DNA of 64,000 nucleotides from Eubacterium ramulus ATCC 29099 (GCF_000469345.1 NZ_KI271077.1:1-64000), one strand, 5' to 3'. Positions 51,001 to 61,328 are shown, numbered from the stretch's first letter. Numbers and translations: made by a program. The notes: generated by a model from the letters alone, not told the origin.

Positions 51001-53634
51001 ATGAGTAAAAAAATCGTACTGATTGATGGACATAGTATTTTAAACCGTGCCTTTTTCGGAGTTCCGCCGTTGACGAATTCGGAAGGACTGCATACGAATG
51101 CAGTATATGGATTTTTAAATATTATGTTCAAGATTCTGGATGAGGAGAAACCGGATTATCTGACAGTGGCTTTTGACCGAAGCGAGCCGACGTTCCGCCA
51201 TCAGATGTTTGACGCCTATAAAGGAACGAGAAAACCGATGGCTCAGGAATTGCGGGAGCAGGTGCCTGTCATGAAGGAAGTTTTGCAGGCCATGGGCATC
51301 AAAATCGTGGAAATGCCGGGGTATGAGGCAGATGATCTGCTTGGAACGATTGCAGGTATGGCAGAAGTACAGGGCATGGATGTCAGTATTATTTCCGGTG
51401 ACCGTGATCTGTTGCAGCTTGCTACGGAAAAAGTAAAAATCCGGATTCCTAAGACAAAACGAACCGGTACGGAGATTGAAGATTATTATGCAGCTGATGT
51501 AGTGGAACGTTATCAGGTTACACCAAAGGAATTTATCGATGTGAAGGCTCTGATGGGTGACAGTTCCGACAATATTCCGGGTGTTCCGGGTATCGGAGAG
51601 AAGACTGCTACGAATCTGATCGTTGCTTACAAGAGTATTGAAAATGCCTATGCACATCTGGAAGAAATCACACCAAAACGTGCGAAAACTAATCTGGAAG
51701 AGCACTATGATATGGCGCAGATGAGCAAGACACTGGCTACCATCGAAGTACATGTACCGATTGAATTTGACATGGAAGCGGCAAAACTGACAGATTTGTA
51801 TACACCGGAAGCGTATGTATATATGAAACGCTTGGAGTTCAAAAACATGCTGACCCGTTTTTCAGATGATATGTCACAGAACGATCTGGAAAAATATTTC
51901 CATGTGTATCATGAACTTGATGAAATTCAGAACTTTTTTGATGGATTTTCCGCAAAAGAGGCGGCAGTGTCTTTCTTTGAAGAGGCAGGAATTGTGTATG
52001 GTCTTGCAGTGGCAAAAAGCAATCAGAACGTTGTTTATCTGACCTGCGGCGGATTTGTGACAGAAGGATATCTGGAAGAACAGGTCCAGAAACTTTGTGA
52101 CGGACTGGATACACTTATAACGCCTGATTTGAAAGGATTATTGAAGCATGTCCGTGTACCGGAGACAAAGAATTGCATTGACACTACCATCGCCGCATAC
52201 TTATTGAATCCGTTGAAAAATGAGTATACTTACGATGACCTTGCAAGAGATATTTTGGGACTGATGGTGCCGTCTAAGCTGGATCTGCTTGGAAAGTTAA
52301 AGATTAAGAAAGCGGCAGAGGAGAAGCCGGAGGCACTGGAATTGATGGTCTGCTATGAGGCTTATACCTGCATTGCGGCAAAAAATCAGTTGTTGGAACA
52401 GTTAGAAGATCACGATATGAAAAAACTGTATGATGAGATCGAGATGCCGCTGGTATATGTGCTGGCAGATATGGAAAAAGAAGGTGTCCGCGCAGAAAAG
52501 GCAGAACTGGAAGCGTATGGTGCACAGCTTACTGGCAGAATCTCGGAACTGGAGACTTCCATTTATGAAAAGGCAGGAGAGACGTTTAATATCAATTCTC
52601 CGAAACAGCTGGGTGTTATTCTGTTTGAAAAACTGCAGATGCCAAACGGTAAGAAAACAAAAACCGGATACTCTACCGCTGCGGATGTCCTGGAACGTCT
52701 GGCTCCGGATTATCCGATCGTATCAGAAATTCTGGAGTATCGTCAGCTTACCAAATTAAAATCCACTTATGCGGATGGACTGGCACTGTGCATTGCTCCG
52801 GATGGAAGAATCCACAGTACCTTTAATCAGACGATTACAGCAACAGGGCGTATCAGCAGCACAGAGCCGAATCTGCAGAATATCCCGATTCGTATGGAAC
52901 TTGGTCGTCTGATCCGAAAAGTTTTTGTGCCAAAAGAAGGGTATGTATTTATCGATGCGGACTATTCTCAGATTGAGCTGCGTGTGCTGGCACATATGTC
53001 CGGGGATCAGAACCTGATCGCAGCTTATCAGCATGCAGAAGATATTCACCGGATCACTGCTTCCCAGGTGTTCCATACACCGCTGGAAGCAGTGACAGAT
53101 CTTCAGAGACGAAATGCAAAAGCGGTAAACTTTGGTATCGTGTATGGTATCAGTTCTTTTGGCCTGAGTCAGGATCTGAGTATTACACGAAAAGAAGCAG
53201 AAGGTTATATCGCAAGCTACTTTGAAACCTATCCGGGCATCAAGATATTTCTCGACCGACTGGTAACTGACGCAAAAGAAAAAGGCTATGCAGAGACGAT
53301 GTTTGGCAGACGCAGACCTGTCCCGGAACTGGCATCAAGCAATTTTATGCAGCGTTCTTTTGGTGAGCGAATTGCTATGAACTCTCCAATCCAGGGAACG
53401 GCAGCGGATATTATCAAGATTGCGATGATCCGGGTAAAACAGCGCCTGGAGCGGGAACAGTTAAAATCAAAACTGATCCTGCAGGTGCACGATGAACTTC
53501 TGATTGAGGCAGCAGCTGACGAAGAAGAGTATGTAAAAACACTACTGGCAGAGGAAATGCGTCATGCCGCAGATCTGGCTGTAACGCTGGAAGTTGATGT
53601 GAAGTCTGGCAGAAACTGGTTTGAAGCACACTGA
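51001..53634 (+). CDS. polA: DNA polymerase I
   Basis: 877 residues from ATG 51001 (GGGAGAT upstream; the open frame runs further back into the previous gene). 5'-nuclease domain about 1-290 (LIDGHSILNRAFFGVPPL, GYEADDLLGT, SGDRDLLQL), 3'-5' exonuclease fold about 300-480, polymerase domain 490-877 with motif A DADYSQIELRVLAHMSGD, O-helix RRNAKAVNFGIVYG and motif C QVHDELLIE. In the exonuclease fold the metal-binding Asp-x-Glu motif is absent (AAVSFFEEAGIVYG), so proofreading is probably lost, as in Bacillus-type Pol I. Repairs DNA and processes Okazaki fragments. Confidence 0.96.
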   Translation: MSKKIVLIDGHSILNRAFFGVPPLTNSEGLHTNAVYGFLNIMFKILDEEKPDYLTVAFDRSEPTFRHQMFDAYKGTRKPMAQELREQVPVMKEVLQAMGIKIVEMPGYEADDLLGTIAGMAEVQGMDVSIISGDRDLLQLATEKVKIRIPKTKRTGTEIEDYYAADVVERYQVTPKEFIDVKALMGDSSDNIPGVPGIGEKTATNLIVAYKSIENAYAHLEEITPKRAKTNLEEHYDMAQMSKTLATIEVHVPIEFDMEAAKLTDLYTPEAYVYMKRLEFKNMLTRFSDDMSQNDLEKYFHVYHELDEIQNFFDGFSAKEAAVSFFEEAGIVYGLAVAKSNQNVVYLTCGGFVTEGYLEEQVQKLCDGLDTLITPDLKGLLKHVRVPETKNCIDTTIAAYLLNPLKNEYTYDDLARDILGLMVPSKLDLLGKLKIKKAAEEKPEALELMVCYEAYTCIAAKNQLLEQLEDHDMKKLYDEIEMPLVYVLADMEKEGVRAEKAELEAYGAQLTGRISELETSIYEKAGETFNINSPKQLGVILFEKLQMPNGKKTKTGYSTAADVLERLAPDYPIVSEILEYRQLTKLKSTYADGLALCIAPDGRIHSTFNQTITATGRISSTEPNLQNIPIRMELGRLIRKVFVPKEGYVFIDADYSQIELRVLAHMSGDQNLIAAYQHAEDIHRITASQVFHTPLEAVTDLQRRNAKAVNFGIVYGISSFGLSQDLSITRKEAEGYIASYFETYPGIKIFLDRLVTDAKEKGYAETMFGRRRPVPELASSNFMQRSFGERIAMNSPIQGTAADIIKIAMIRVKQRLEREQLKSKLILQVHDELLIEAAADEEEYVKTLLAEEMRHAADLAVTLEVDVKSGRNWFEAH

Positions 53635-53861
53635 TCTGCGAGGGCGCACATTGTCTGGGAGACAATGGTTTTGCGCCGACCGAAACGAAGTGTAGAGTGC
53701 AGTGATTCTGAGGAGATATGTCAGATTATGTTGCGCAGAATCACGCACCAGGTTTCACGTGCATTTGTCATAAATGTCAAGAAATCATTTTTTCAGAAAG
53801 GAAATATTCAGAGTTGCTGTATCAAAACAGATATGACAACTCTGAATTAACATACAATGAT

Positions 53862-54497
53862 ATGCATTTTATAGGAATTACAGGCGGTGTCGGCGCCGGA
53901 AAAACAGCAATTCTGAGCTACCTTGAAAGCAATTATCCATGCCGTGTCATGCTGGCAGATGAAATCGCCCATGATGTGATGGAGCCGGGCAGAGACTGTT
54001 ATCGGAAGTTACAGGAATTGTTTGCAAAGGATCAGGTATTTGAAGCAGATGGACAGATTGACCGAAAAAGGATGGCACAGGTCTTGTTTTCCGATGAGGA
54101 GAAACGGCTTGCACTAAATAATATCGTACATCCGGCGGTAAAGCAGTATGTTATTGATGAAATGAACCGGGAGCGTGCGGAACAGAAGAATAAAGTGCTG
54201 ATTTTGGAAGCTGCTCTTCTGATCGAAGAACATTATGATGAAATTTGTGACGAACTGTGGTATATTTATACTTCTGAGAAAAATCGGAGAGAACGATTGA
54301 AGTTAAATCGTGGGTATTCCGATGAAAAAATTGACAATATTTTTGCCAGCCAGCTTTCAGAGAGTACTTATCGGGAAGTATGCAGAGAAGAAATCGATAA
54401 CAATCATCTGCCGGAAGATGCATTCAGCCAGATTGATGCATTAATGAAAGCACGCCAGGTAGAAAAAGTACAGAAGCGTCAGACAACGGAGGAATAA
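53862..54497 (+). CDS. coaE: Dephospho-CoA kinase
   Basis: Final step of CoA synthesis. From ATG 53862 it is 211 residues: P-loop FIGITGGVGAGKTAILSYL, the CoA-site VMLADEIAHDVMEPG, NNIVHPAVKQYVIDEM and the lid ENRRERLKLN-like region (SEKNRRERLKLNRGYSDE). The frame stays open upstream to ATG 53718, adding 48 residues with FTCICHKCQEIIFSERKYSE; GGAG lies only two bases before that ATG and no good RBS precedes 53862, so the true start is uncertain. The gene adjoins polA and the metallo-hydrolase gene. Confidence 0.9.
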   Translation: MHFIGITGGVGAGKTAILSYLESNYPCRVMLADEIAHDVMEPGRDCYRKLQELFAKDQVFEADGQIDRKRMAQVLFSDEEKRLALNNIVHPAVKQYVIDEMNRERAEQKNKVLILEAALLIEEHYDEICDELWYIYTSEKNRRERLKLNRGYSDEKIDNIFASQLSESTYREVCREEIDNNHLPEDAFSQIDALMKARQVEKVQKRQTTEE

Positions 54498-55295
54498 ATG
54501 GAATTATGTAGTATAGCAAGCGGCAGCAGTGGAAACTGTATTTATGCAGGTACGGATCACTGTCATGTCCTTGTGGATGCCGGAATCAGCGGCAAACGGA
54601 TTGAAGCCGGACTCAATGAGATCGGACTGAAAACGGCAGAGATGGACGGGATTCTTGTAACGCATGAGCATTCTGATCACATCAAAAGTCTTGGAGTCCT
54701 GGCAAGGAAATATGGACTTCCCATGTATGCCACACAGGGAACTATTGATGCCATAAAAGAAAAATCAGCCATCGGAAAAGTGGATGAATCCCTGTTTCGT
54801 GTGATTCATCCGGAGGAGGATTTTACCATCGGGGATATGAGGATTTCCCCGGTACCGACGTCCCATGATGCGGCAGAACCGGTGGCATATATGATGTATC
54901 AGGGCGATAAATCCATGGGAATTATCACAGATCTAGGAAAATATGATAATTATATTGTAGACAAATTGCAGGGATTGGATGTATTATTGTTAGAAGCCAA
55001 TCATGATGTACATATGTTGCAGGCAGGAACGTATCCGTATCAGTTAAAACGGAGAATCCTTGGAGACCGGGGACATTTGTCCAATGACCTGTCCGGGCAG
55101 CTGCTTGGCAAAGTATTGCATGACGGGTTTAAAAAAGTGATTTTAGGTCATTTGAGCAAAGAGAATAATTATCCGCAGCTTGCATGGGAGACCGTCCGTA
55201 TGGAAGTGACTATGGGAGAAAATCCCTACAAGGGAAGTGATTTTCCGATGGTAGTTGCCAAGCGGGATGAGGTTTCTGAATTAGTCAGGATATAA
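54498..55295 (+). CDS. MBL-fold metallo-hydrolase (YycJ/WalJ type)
   Basis: 265 residues beginning directly after the coaE stop (GGAGG upstream). Metallo-beta-lactamase fold: CSIASGSSGNCIYAG, metal ligands in VTHEHSDHIKSLGVLA, then PTSHDAAEPVAYMM, ITDLGKYD, LLEANHDVHML and ILGHLSKENN. YycJ-type proteins are exonuclease-like and linked to envelope signalling (walJ) and DNA repair. Here it is with coaE rather than a walKR operon. Confidence 0.88.
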   Translation: MELCSIASGSSGNCIYAGTDHCHVLVDAGISGKRIEAGLNEIGLKTAEMDGILVTHEHSDHIKSLGVLARKYGLPMYATQGTIDAIKEKSAIGKVDESLFRVIHPEEDFTIGDMRISPVPTSHDAAEPVAYMMYQGDKSMGIITDLGKYDNYIVDKLQGLDVLLLEANHDVHMLQAGTYPYQLKRRILGDRGHLSNDLSGQLLGKVLHDGFKKVILGHLSKENNYPQLAWETVRMEVTMGENPYKGSDFPMVVAKRDEVSELVRI

Positions 55296-55414
55296 TGAGC
55301 GCAAGAGAGTCAGAGGGAGCTTGCTCACACTTGACGAACGGCGAAATTATTGAGTGATGAAATCACGAGATAATAATCTTTTTGTGACCGTAATTTTGAG
55401 AGAGGAGAGCGCAT

Positions 55415-55714
55415 ATGCGCGAGAACACAATGGAAAAGACAACAGACAAAACAATTATCACAGTAGTAGGAAAAGACACCGTAGGTATTATTGCAAAAGT
55501 ATGCACCTACCTTGCAAGTAACAGTATCAACGTACTGGATATTTCCCAGACAATTGTACAGGATTTCTTTAATATGATGATGATCGTGGATATGAGCAGC
55601 TCAGCAAAACCATTTGCAGACTGCGTAAAAGAATTAGAGCAGCTTGGCGAAGAAATTGGCGTAAAGATCAGATGCCAGAGAGAAGAAATTTTTGATATGA
55701 TGCACCGCATCTAA
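55415..55714 (+). CDS. ACT-domain protein (UPF0237)
   Basis: 99 residues: one ACT domain, [40 protein letters not shown], followed by [30 protein letters not shown] domains bind small molecules such as amino acids and regulate partners. Start at ATG 55415 with GAGAGGAGAG; ATG 55430 is possible. It always neighbours UPF0210 genes in Firmicutes, as here (30 bases away), so they likely work together. Confidence 0.9.
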   Translation: MRENTMEKTTDKTIITVVGKDTVGIIAKVCTYLASNSINVLDISQTIVQDFFNMMMIVDMSSSAKPFADCVKELEQLGEEIGVKIRCQREEIFDMMHRI

Positions 55715-55743
55715 GAAAATACTGGAAAAGGAGATTACGACCA

Positions 55744-57108
55744 ATGATAAATATGTTTGAAGTAAATGAGACGAACAAGATGATCGAGCAGGAAAACCTG
55801 GATGTTCGTACCATTACACTGGGAATCAGTTTATTAGACTGTATTGATTCTGATCTGGATAAAGTAAATCAGAATATTTATAATAAAATCACTACGCTGG
55901 CGAAAGATCTTGTAAAAACAGGAAAAACAATCGAAAACCGTTACAGTATTCCGATTGTAAACAAACGAATTTCTGTAACTCCGATCGCTATGATCGGTGC
56001 AGCTGCCTGCAAAAAGCCGGAAGATTATGTGACGATCGCACAGACCTTAGACCGTGTGGCAGCAGAAGTAGGTGTCAACTTCATTGGCGGATATTCCGCA
56101 TTGGTAAGCAAAGGTATGACAACTGCGGATGAACTGCTGATCCGTTCCATTCCACAGGCACTTGCCTGCACGGAGCGCGTCTGCAGCTCTGTAAACCTTG
56201 GTTCTACCAAGACAGGTATCAATATGGATGCTGTACGTCTTATGGGTGAAATCGTCAAAGAGACAGCAGAATATACAAAAGATGCAGATTCTCTTGGCTG
56301 TGCAAAACTGGTAGTATTCTGTAATGCACCGGATGACAATCCATTTATGGCAGGTGCGTTCCACGGTGTGACAGAAGCAGATGCCATCATCAATGTGGGT
56401 GTCAGCGGACCTGGTGTTGTAAAGACTGCACTGGAAAAAGTAAGAGGCGAGAGCTTCGAGGTACTGTGTGAGACAATCAAAAAGACCGCATTCAAGATTA
56501 CCCGTGTCGGTCAGCTGGTAGCAAAAGAAGCTTCCAAAATGCTTGGTATTCCGTTTGGAATCATTGATCTGTCTCTGGCTCCGACACCGGCAGTTGGTGA
56601 CAGTGTAGCGGAAATCCTTGAGGAGATCGGTCTGGAGTACGCCGGAGCACCGGGTACAACGGCAGCATTAGCTATGCTGAACGATCAGGTGAAAAAAGGT
56701 GGTATCATGGCATCTTCCTATGTTGGTGGATTAAGTGGTGCTTTTATCCCAGTCAGTGAAGATCAGGGAATGATCGATGCCGTAAAAGCAAATGCACTGA
56801 CTTTAGAAAAATTAGAGGCGATGACTTGTGTATGCTCCGTAGGTCTGGATATGATCGCTATTCCTGGAGATACACCGGCTACAACAATTTCCGGTATTAT
56901 TGCCGATGAGATGGCAATCGGTATGGTAAATCAGAAAACCACAGCGGTTCGTCTGATTCCGGTTATCGGAAAAGGTGTTGGCGAGATGGTAGAGTTTGGT
57001 GGCCTGTTAGGCTATGCACCGATCATGCCGGTAAACCAGTATTCCTGCGCAAACTTTGTAAATCGTCAGGGACGTATTCCGGCTCCAATCCACAGCTTCA
57101 AAAATTAA
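55744..57108 (+). CDS. PFL family protein (UPF0210/DUF711)
   Basis: 454 residues. Marks: [20 protein letters not shown] near the start, [40 protein letters not shown] and [21 protein letters not shown], all typical of UPF0210. Its fold is like pyruvate-formate-lyase without glycyl radical function; role unknown. RBS AAAGGAG. With the ACT protein it forms a two-gene unit closed by a terminator. Confidence 0.9.
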   Translation: MINMFEVNETNKMIEQENLDVRTITLGISLLDCIDSDLDKVNQNIYNKITTLAKDLVKTGKTIENRYSIPIVNKRISVTPIAMIGAAACKKPEDYVTIAQTLDRVAAEVGVNFIGGYSALVSKGMTTADELLIRSIPQALACTERVCSSVNLGSTKTGINMDAVRLMGEIVKETAEYTKDADSLGCAKLVVFCNAPDDNPFMAGAFHGVTEADAIINVGVSGPGVVKTALEKVRGESFEVLCETIKKTAFKITRVGQLVAKEASKMLGIPFGIIDLSLAPTPAVGDSVAEILEEIGLEYAGAPGTTAALAMLNDQVKKGGIMASSYVGGLSGAFIPVSEDQGMIDAVKANALTLEKLEAMTCVCSVGLDMIAIPGDTPATTISGIIADEMAIGMVNQKTTAVRLIPVIGKGVGEMVEFGGLLGYAPIMPVNQYSCANFVNRQGRIPAPIHSFKN

Positions 57109-57110
57109 CC

Positions 57111-57134
57111 GTACAGTTCACTTGTCACATGTAT
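57111..57134 (+). repeat. Fragment of the inverted-repeat element found at 61417
   Basis: GTACAGTTCACTTGTCACATGTAT matches the left end of the element at 61418-61441 (20 of 24 bases). It lies between the UPF0210 stop and its terminator. Confidence 0.5.
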
Positions 57135-57140
57135 CTATTA

Positions 57141-57173
57141 TCCCCACAGTATAACCGGCTGTGGGGATTTTTG
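57141..57173 (+). terminator. Terminator after the UPF0210 gene
   Basis: TCCCCACAG (57141-57149) pairs with CTGTGGGGA (57159-57167), followed by TTTTT. The rest of the gap to 57395 holds a TATAAT-like -10 at 57348-57353 without a convincing -35. Confidence 0.9.
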
Positions 57174-57395
57174 AAAAAAGATATATTAATAAATCTAATA
57201 AAAATAAGTAAATAAATTAATGGTATTAATAAGAATCGGTGGTTGTAAAAATATATTTGGCATGTTACACTTTGAATAGATGAGAAAAATTCACAGCAGG
57301 ATTCATTTTTATCAAAAAAGAAATCAAAAAAGAACGGTGAATGATTCTATAATAATTAACCATGACAAGGGGTACCACACGAAGGAGGACATGAT

Positions 57396-58112
57396 ATGGA
57401 AATGCGTTCTATTGCAAAGCAGTTACAGGAGAATTCTTACCCGGGAAGAGGCATTATCATCGGCAGAACATCCGATGGAAGTAAAGCCGTTACCGCGTAC
57501 TTTATCATGGGAAGAAGTGAAAACAGCAGAAACCGTGTATTTGTAGAGGATGGTGAAGGCATCCGCACACAGGCATACGATCCGTCTAAATTGGAAGATC
57601 CGAGTCTTATTATCTACGCACCGGTTCGTGTATTGGGAAATAAAACAATTGTAACAAACGGAGATCAGACAGATACCATTTATGATCAGATGGATCGCCA
57701 GATGACATTTGAGCAGTCTTTACGCTGCCGTGAGTTTGAGCCGGACGGTCCGAACTACACACCGCGTATTTCCGGTATCATGCATGTGGAAAACGGAAAA
57801 TTCAGTTATGCAATGTCTATTTTAAAGAGCAACAATGGCAATCCGGATGGATGTAACCGTTATACATTCGCTTATGAGACACCGGCTGCAGGTGAGGCAC
57901 GTTTCATCCATACTTATATGAACGATGGCAATCCGCTTCCAAGCTTTGAAGGAGAGCCGGAGCTGATAGATGTTGTGGATAATATTGATGAGTATACAAA
58001 GCTTTTATGGGAGAGTTTAAATGTAGATAATAAAGTTTCCCTGTTTGTACGTTATATCAACATTGCAGACGGTACTTATGAGACACGTATCGTAAACAAA
58101 CATCAGGATTAA
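57396..58112 (+). CDS. IMP cyclohydrolase (stand-alone, PurO-like)
   Basis: 238 residues. Resembles the single-domain IMP cyclohydrolase family, with YPGRGIIIGRTSDGSKAVTAYFIMGRSENSRNRVF near the start and PNYTPRISGIMHVENGKFSYAMSILKSNNGNPDGCNRYTFAYETPA-type segments. It closes the purine ring from FAICAR to IMP. GAAGGAGG precedes ATG 57396. The next gene encodes the formyltransferase, so the last two purine steps are split over two genes rather than the fused PurH found in most bacteria. Confidence 0.88.
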   Translation: MEMRSIAKQLQENSYPGRGIIIGRTSDGSKAVTAYFIMGRSENSRNRVFVEDGEGIRTQAYDPSKLEDPSLIIYAPVRVLGNKTIVTNGDQTDTIYDQMDRQMTFEQSLRCREFEPDGPNYTPRISGIMHVENGKFSYAMSILKSNNGNPDGCNRYTFAYETPAAGEARFIHTYMNDGNPLPSFEGEPELIDVVDNIDEYTKLLWESLNVDNKVSLFVRYINIADGTYETRIVNKHQD

Positions 58113-58213
58113 TTTTTATCGACATTATTTTTTGTTGAAATAAAAACACGGCAAGTCATGCAGATATTTGATAAAAACGTTTGTGTGAACACATAGTTAT
58201 CGGAGGAATCAGA

Positions 58214-59392
58214 ATGAACGAATTAGAGTTAAAATATGGCTGTAACCCAAATCAGAAACCATCCCGTATTTATATGGAGAACGGTGCAGATCTGCCAATC
58301 AAAGTATTAAACGGAAAACCGGGATACATCAACTTCCTGGATGCGTTCAACGGCTGGCAGTTAGTACGTGAGTTGAAAGCAGCAACCGGACTTCCGGCAG
58401 CAACATCTTTCAAACACGTATCTCCGGCTGGCGCAGCAGTAGGACTTCCTTTGACAGAGACAGAGAGCAAAATCTACTGGGTAGATGATCTTGGTGAACT
58501 TTCTCCGCTGGCAAGTGCTTATGCAAGAGCCAGAGGTGCAGACCGTATGTCTTCTTTCGGTGATTTTATTTCTCTGTCTGATGTTTGCGATGCAAGTACA
58601 GCAAAAATCATCAAACGTGAAGTTTCCGATGGTGTGATCGCTCCGGGTTACGAGCCGGAAGCACTGGAAATCCTGAAAGCAAAAAAAGGTGGTAAATATA
58701 ACGTTATCGAAATCGATCCAAACTATGTTCCGGACCCGATTGAGCACAAACAGGTATTTGGTGTGACTTTTGAGCAGGGAAGAAATGAGCTGAAAATCGA
58801 CCGCGATTTCCTTGGAAATATTGTGACAGAGAATAAAGAAATTCCGGATTCTGCTAAAATCGACCTGATCATTTCGCTGATCACACTGAAATATACACAG
58901 TCCAACTCTGTATGTTATGCAAAAGGTGGTCAGGCCATCGGAATCGGTGCAGGACAGCAGTCCAGAATCCATTGTACACGTCTGGCAGGACAGAAAGCAG
59001 ATAACTGGTTCCTTCGTCAGGCTCCACAGGTATTAAATCTTCAGTTTGTAGATGGCATCAAACGTGCAGACCGTGACAATGCGATCGATCTTTACATCGG
59101 AGATGAGTACATGGATGTGCTTGCAGATGGCGCATGGGAGAATATCTTTAAAGTAAAACCACCTGTATTTACAGCAGAGGAGAAACGCGCATGGCTGGAT
59201 AAAAATACAGACGTTGCACTGGGATCTGACGCATTCTTCCCATTTGGTGACAATATTGAGCGTGCACACAAGAGCGGCGTAAAATATGTGGCTGAGCCGG
59301 GCGGATCCATTCGTGATGATCATGTCATTGATACCTGCAACAAATACAATATGGCAATGTGCTTTACAGGTATCCGTCTGTTCCATCACTAA
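58214..59392 (+). CDS. AICAR formyltransferase (PurH-like, transformylase only)
   Basis: 392 residues from ATG 58214 (GGAGGAATCAGA). It corresponds to the C-terminal transformylase half of PurH: LKYGCNPNQKPSRIYMENG, SFKHVSPAGAAVGLPL with the catalytic Lys-His, SLITLKYTQSNSVCYAKGGQAIGIGAGQQSRIHCT and the late AHKSGVKYVAEPGGSIRDD. Adds the formyl group from 10-formyl-THF to AICAR. No N-terminal cyclohydrolase domain is present; that activity is supplied by the preceding gene 101 bases upstream. Confidence 0.93.
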   Translation: MNELELKYGCNPNQKPSRIYMENGADLPIKVLNGKPGYINFLDAFNGWQLVRELKAATGLPAATSFKHVSPAGAAVGLPLTETESKIYWVDDLGELSPLASAYARARGADRMSSFGDFISLSDVCDASTAKIIKREVSDGVIAPGYEPEALEILKAKKGGKYNVIEIDPNYVPDPIEHKQVFGVTFEQGRNELKIDRDFLGNIVTENKEIPDSAKIDLIISLITLKYTQSNSVCYAKGGQAIGIGAGQQSRIHCTRLAGQKADNWFLRQAPQVLNLQFVDGIKRADRDNAIDLYIGDEYMDVLADGAWENIFKVKPPVFTAEEKRAWLDKNTDVALGSDAFFPFGDNIERAHKSGVKYVAEPGGSIRDDHVIDTCNKYNMAMCFTGIRLFHH

Positions 59393-59529
59393 ATCTCACG
59401 TGCGTTCGACTTGAATGATAGAGCAAAAATAGAATAAAAATGAAATATCCGGCAGAGGTCAGATACATCAAAGGTGCATCTGGAAATCTGTCGGATGTTT
59501 TTATTAAAAGTACTTTCTTGCGTTATAAG

Positions 59530-60849
59530 TCATTCCTGTTCAATTGTAAAATGAATACGCAAGTGTTTCTGTCTGGTTTCATCAATGAGATTCTGATTTC
59601 GGTAGATACTCAGCAAAATACCAACAAATATATAGGAAATGATCGTAACGCTTCCACCATAGGAAAATAGTGGGAGAAATCCGTATGTCATTGGAATGAA
59701 ACCAAGGTTCATAAGAAAATATTTGAAAACTTCTACGGTCAAAACCAGACTGCATCCAAGTCCAACAATCATACCAAGTTGATTTTTCTGGTTTAAAGCC
59801 AGATAAAACAGACGAATACAGAATACAATAAATAAAACAGCAAGAATACAAGCTGGAATGATACCATATCGTGATGTTACATTTACGACCATGTAATCAC
59901 TGATCAGGGAATTCAGATCCATGATTAAAGTCGTACTGTGCCCAAACAAAGCACTTCTTGTCATTGCTTCATGTACCATAGACTGATTTGCATTTTCAAC
60001 GGAAAACGGATAGATCCAGTTGGAAATGCGGGCAGAAACATACGGTGGGAACAGATTTTGAAATTTGTACGGTACCAGTAAGGAAAGTGTCGGAATGCCA
60101 ACTACGCAACTCCAGAGTATTGGTAAAACGATTCTTTTGTGAACCGGATACCAATTGTTACAAATTACCACAGTAACAAGTACGGCACTTATAAATGCAA
60201 GAACCAGTTTATAAGATGCAAAGAACCATTGGTAACGCATTAGCAGGATAGATGCAAGCATAAATCCAACAGGAATCAGCAGATGATACCAGCTTCGTTT
60301 TCGAAATTTGTACAGTAATCCGCAAAAAATGGGGATACTGAGCAGATAAGGAATTGTTACCGCATTGGAAAAGAGGCGTACAAATTGCATATCCTGCAAG
60401 ATAAGAAATACAAGATAAAGGATGGCCAGTACACCAGAGTGTTGAAAAATCCGACTGTAATCTGTTTTACAGATAAAAAGCATGATTCCAAATCCGATCA
60501 TCAGATAAATAATCTGTTTTCTTAACAGTGAAATAGTTGTAAAATCCGAAGTTCCCTTGCATATCATTCCAATCGTAAACACTCCAAGCAGGGAGATCAT
60601 GGCTGTCAGAATGACCATACTCCAGGACATTTTCGGTTTGTGAACGGCGTCAAGTGACACTCCTGTTTCTACTGGATCACCCATATCCAGCACAGCTCTG
60701 CGTTCCGCATCATAAGCCGTCAGTCCCTGAGCGCGGTAGGCCTCTTCCTGATCTTCGATGTGAGAGGTGATTTCATGCGCTACCAGTTCTTTTGCACGTT
60801 TGTTTCGAATCTGCTCCAGCAGCAGTTCCATATATCGTTTTTTGCTCAT
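59530..60849 (-). CDS. FtsW/RodA-like membrane protein with permease-prefix domain
   Basis: 439 residues. The N-terminal 65 residues (LLLEQIRNKRAKELVAHEITSHIEDQEEAYRAQGLTAYDAERRAVLDMGDP-type) are the helical prefix found ahead of permeases controlled by PadR regulators. About ten membrane helices follow, ending MTYGFLPLFSYGGSVTIISYIFVGILLSI, the SEDS (FtsW/RodA/SpoVE) signature. SEDS proteins polymerise or flip lipid II; the prefix fusion suggests a regulated, accessory version. Start at ATG 60849 behind GGAGGGC. Two-gene operon with PadR. Confidence 0.88.
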   Translation of the reverse strand: MSKKRYMELLLEQIRNKRAKELVAHEITSHIEDQEEAYRAQGLTAYDAERRAVLDMGDPVETGVSLDAVHKPKMSWSMVILTAMISLLGVFTIGMICKGTSDFTTISLLRKQIIYLMIGFGIMLFICKTDYSRIFQHSGVLAILYLVFLILQDMQFVRLFSNAVTIPYLLSIPIFCGLLYKFRKRSWYHLLIPVGFMLASILLMRYQWFFASYKLVLAFISAVLVTVVICNNWYPVHKRIVLPILWSCVVGIPTLSLLVPYKFQNLFPPYVSARISNWIYPFSVENANQSMVHEAMTRSALFGHSTTLIMDLNSLISDYMVVNVTSRYGIIPACILAVLFIVFCIRLFYLALNQKNQLGMIVGLGCSLVLTVEVFKYFLMNLGFIPMTYGFLPLFSYGGSVTIISYIFVGILLSIYRNQNLIDETRQKHLRIHFTIEQE

Positions 60850-60851
60850 AC

Positions 60852-61220
60852 CTAGCCCTCCATCTGTGGTTTCAATACTGGAAAGATGGTATTTCGATCA
60901 GCTGTCAGGATATTAGCAACAGCCGAAGAATATTCTTTCCATTCTTCTTTTTTCTGAGAGAGAAAATTTTTTCCATTTTTTGTCAACGAATAATATTTTC
61001 GTGTTTTTTGGCCGATGGAATCTTCGTAAGAAGAAACATAGCCTTTTTCTTCCAGAGAGTGAAGCAGCGGGTAAAGAGTGCCTGCCTTCAACTGAAATAC
61101 ATTCTGGGATTTTTCCTGTAATGTTTCAATCATTTCGTAACCGTACATGTCTTTTTCTTCCAAAAGCCGTAAAATCAGCATTGTAGTGCTTCCGGAAATC
61201 AGACTTTTGTCTACTGCCAT
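60852..61220 (-). CDS. PadR-family transcriptional regulator
   Basis: 122 residues from ATG 61220 (AAAGGAGG at ideal spacing; the frame to 61277 is longer but unsupported). Winged-helix PadR: LILRLLEEKDMYGYEMIETLQEKS, LKAGTLYPLLHSLEEKGYVSSYEDSIGQKTRKYYSLTKNG. It precedes the FtsW-like gene by two bases and should repress this operon through the palindrome at its own promoter. Confidence 0.92.
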   Translation of the reverse strand: MAVDKSLISGSTTMLILRLLEEKDMYGYEMIETLQEKSQNVFQLKAGTLYPLLHSLEEKGYVSSYEDSIGQKTRKYYSLTKNGKNFLSQKKEEWKEYSSAVANILTADRNTIFPVLKPQMEG

Positions 61221-61328
61221 AAGTGAATCCTCCTTTGAAATAGATGGGTATCGGTATTTAGTTAAAAGTATCTCCATTTGTAATTGCTTATGGAACTTTA
61301 TCTAAATGAACCAGAACTCATATTTTAC

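Noticed and set aside
57280-57546. An 88-residue ORF overlapping the IMP cyclohydrolase start
   Set aside because: Shadow frame without an RBS or family resemblance; the cyclohydrolase frame has both.
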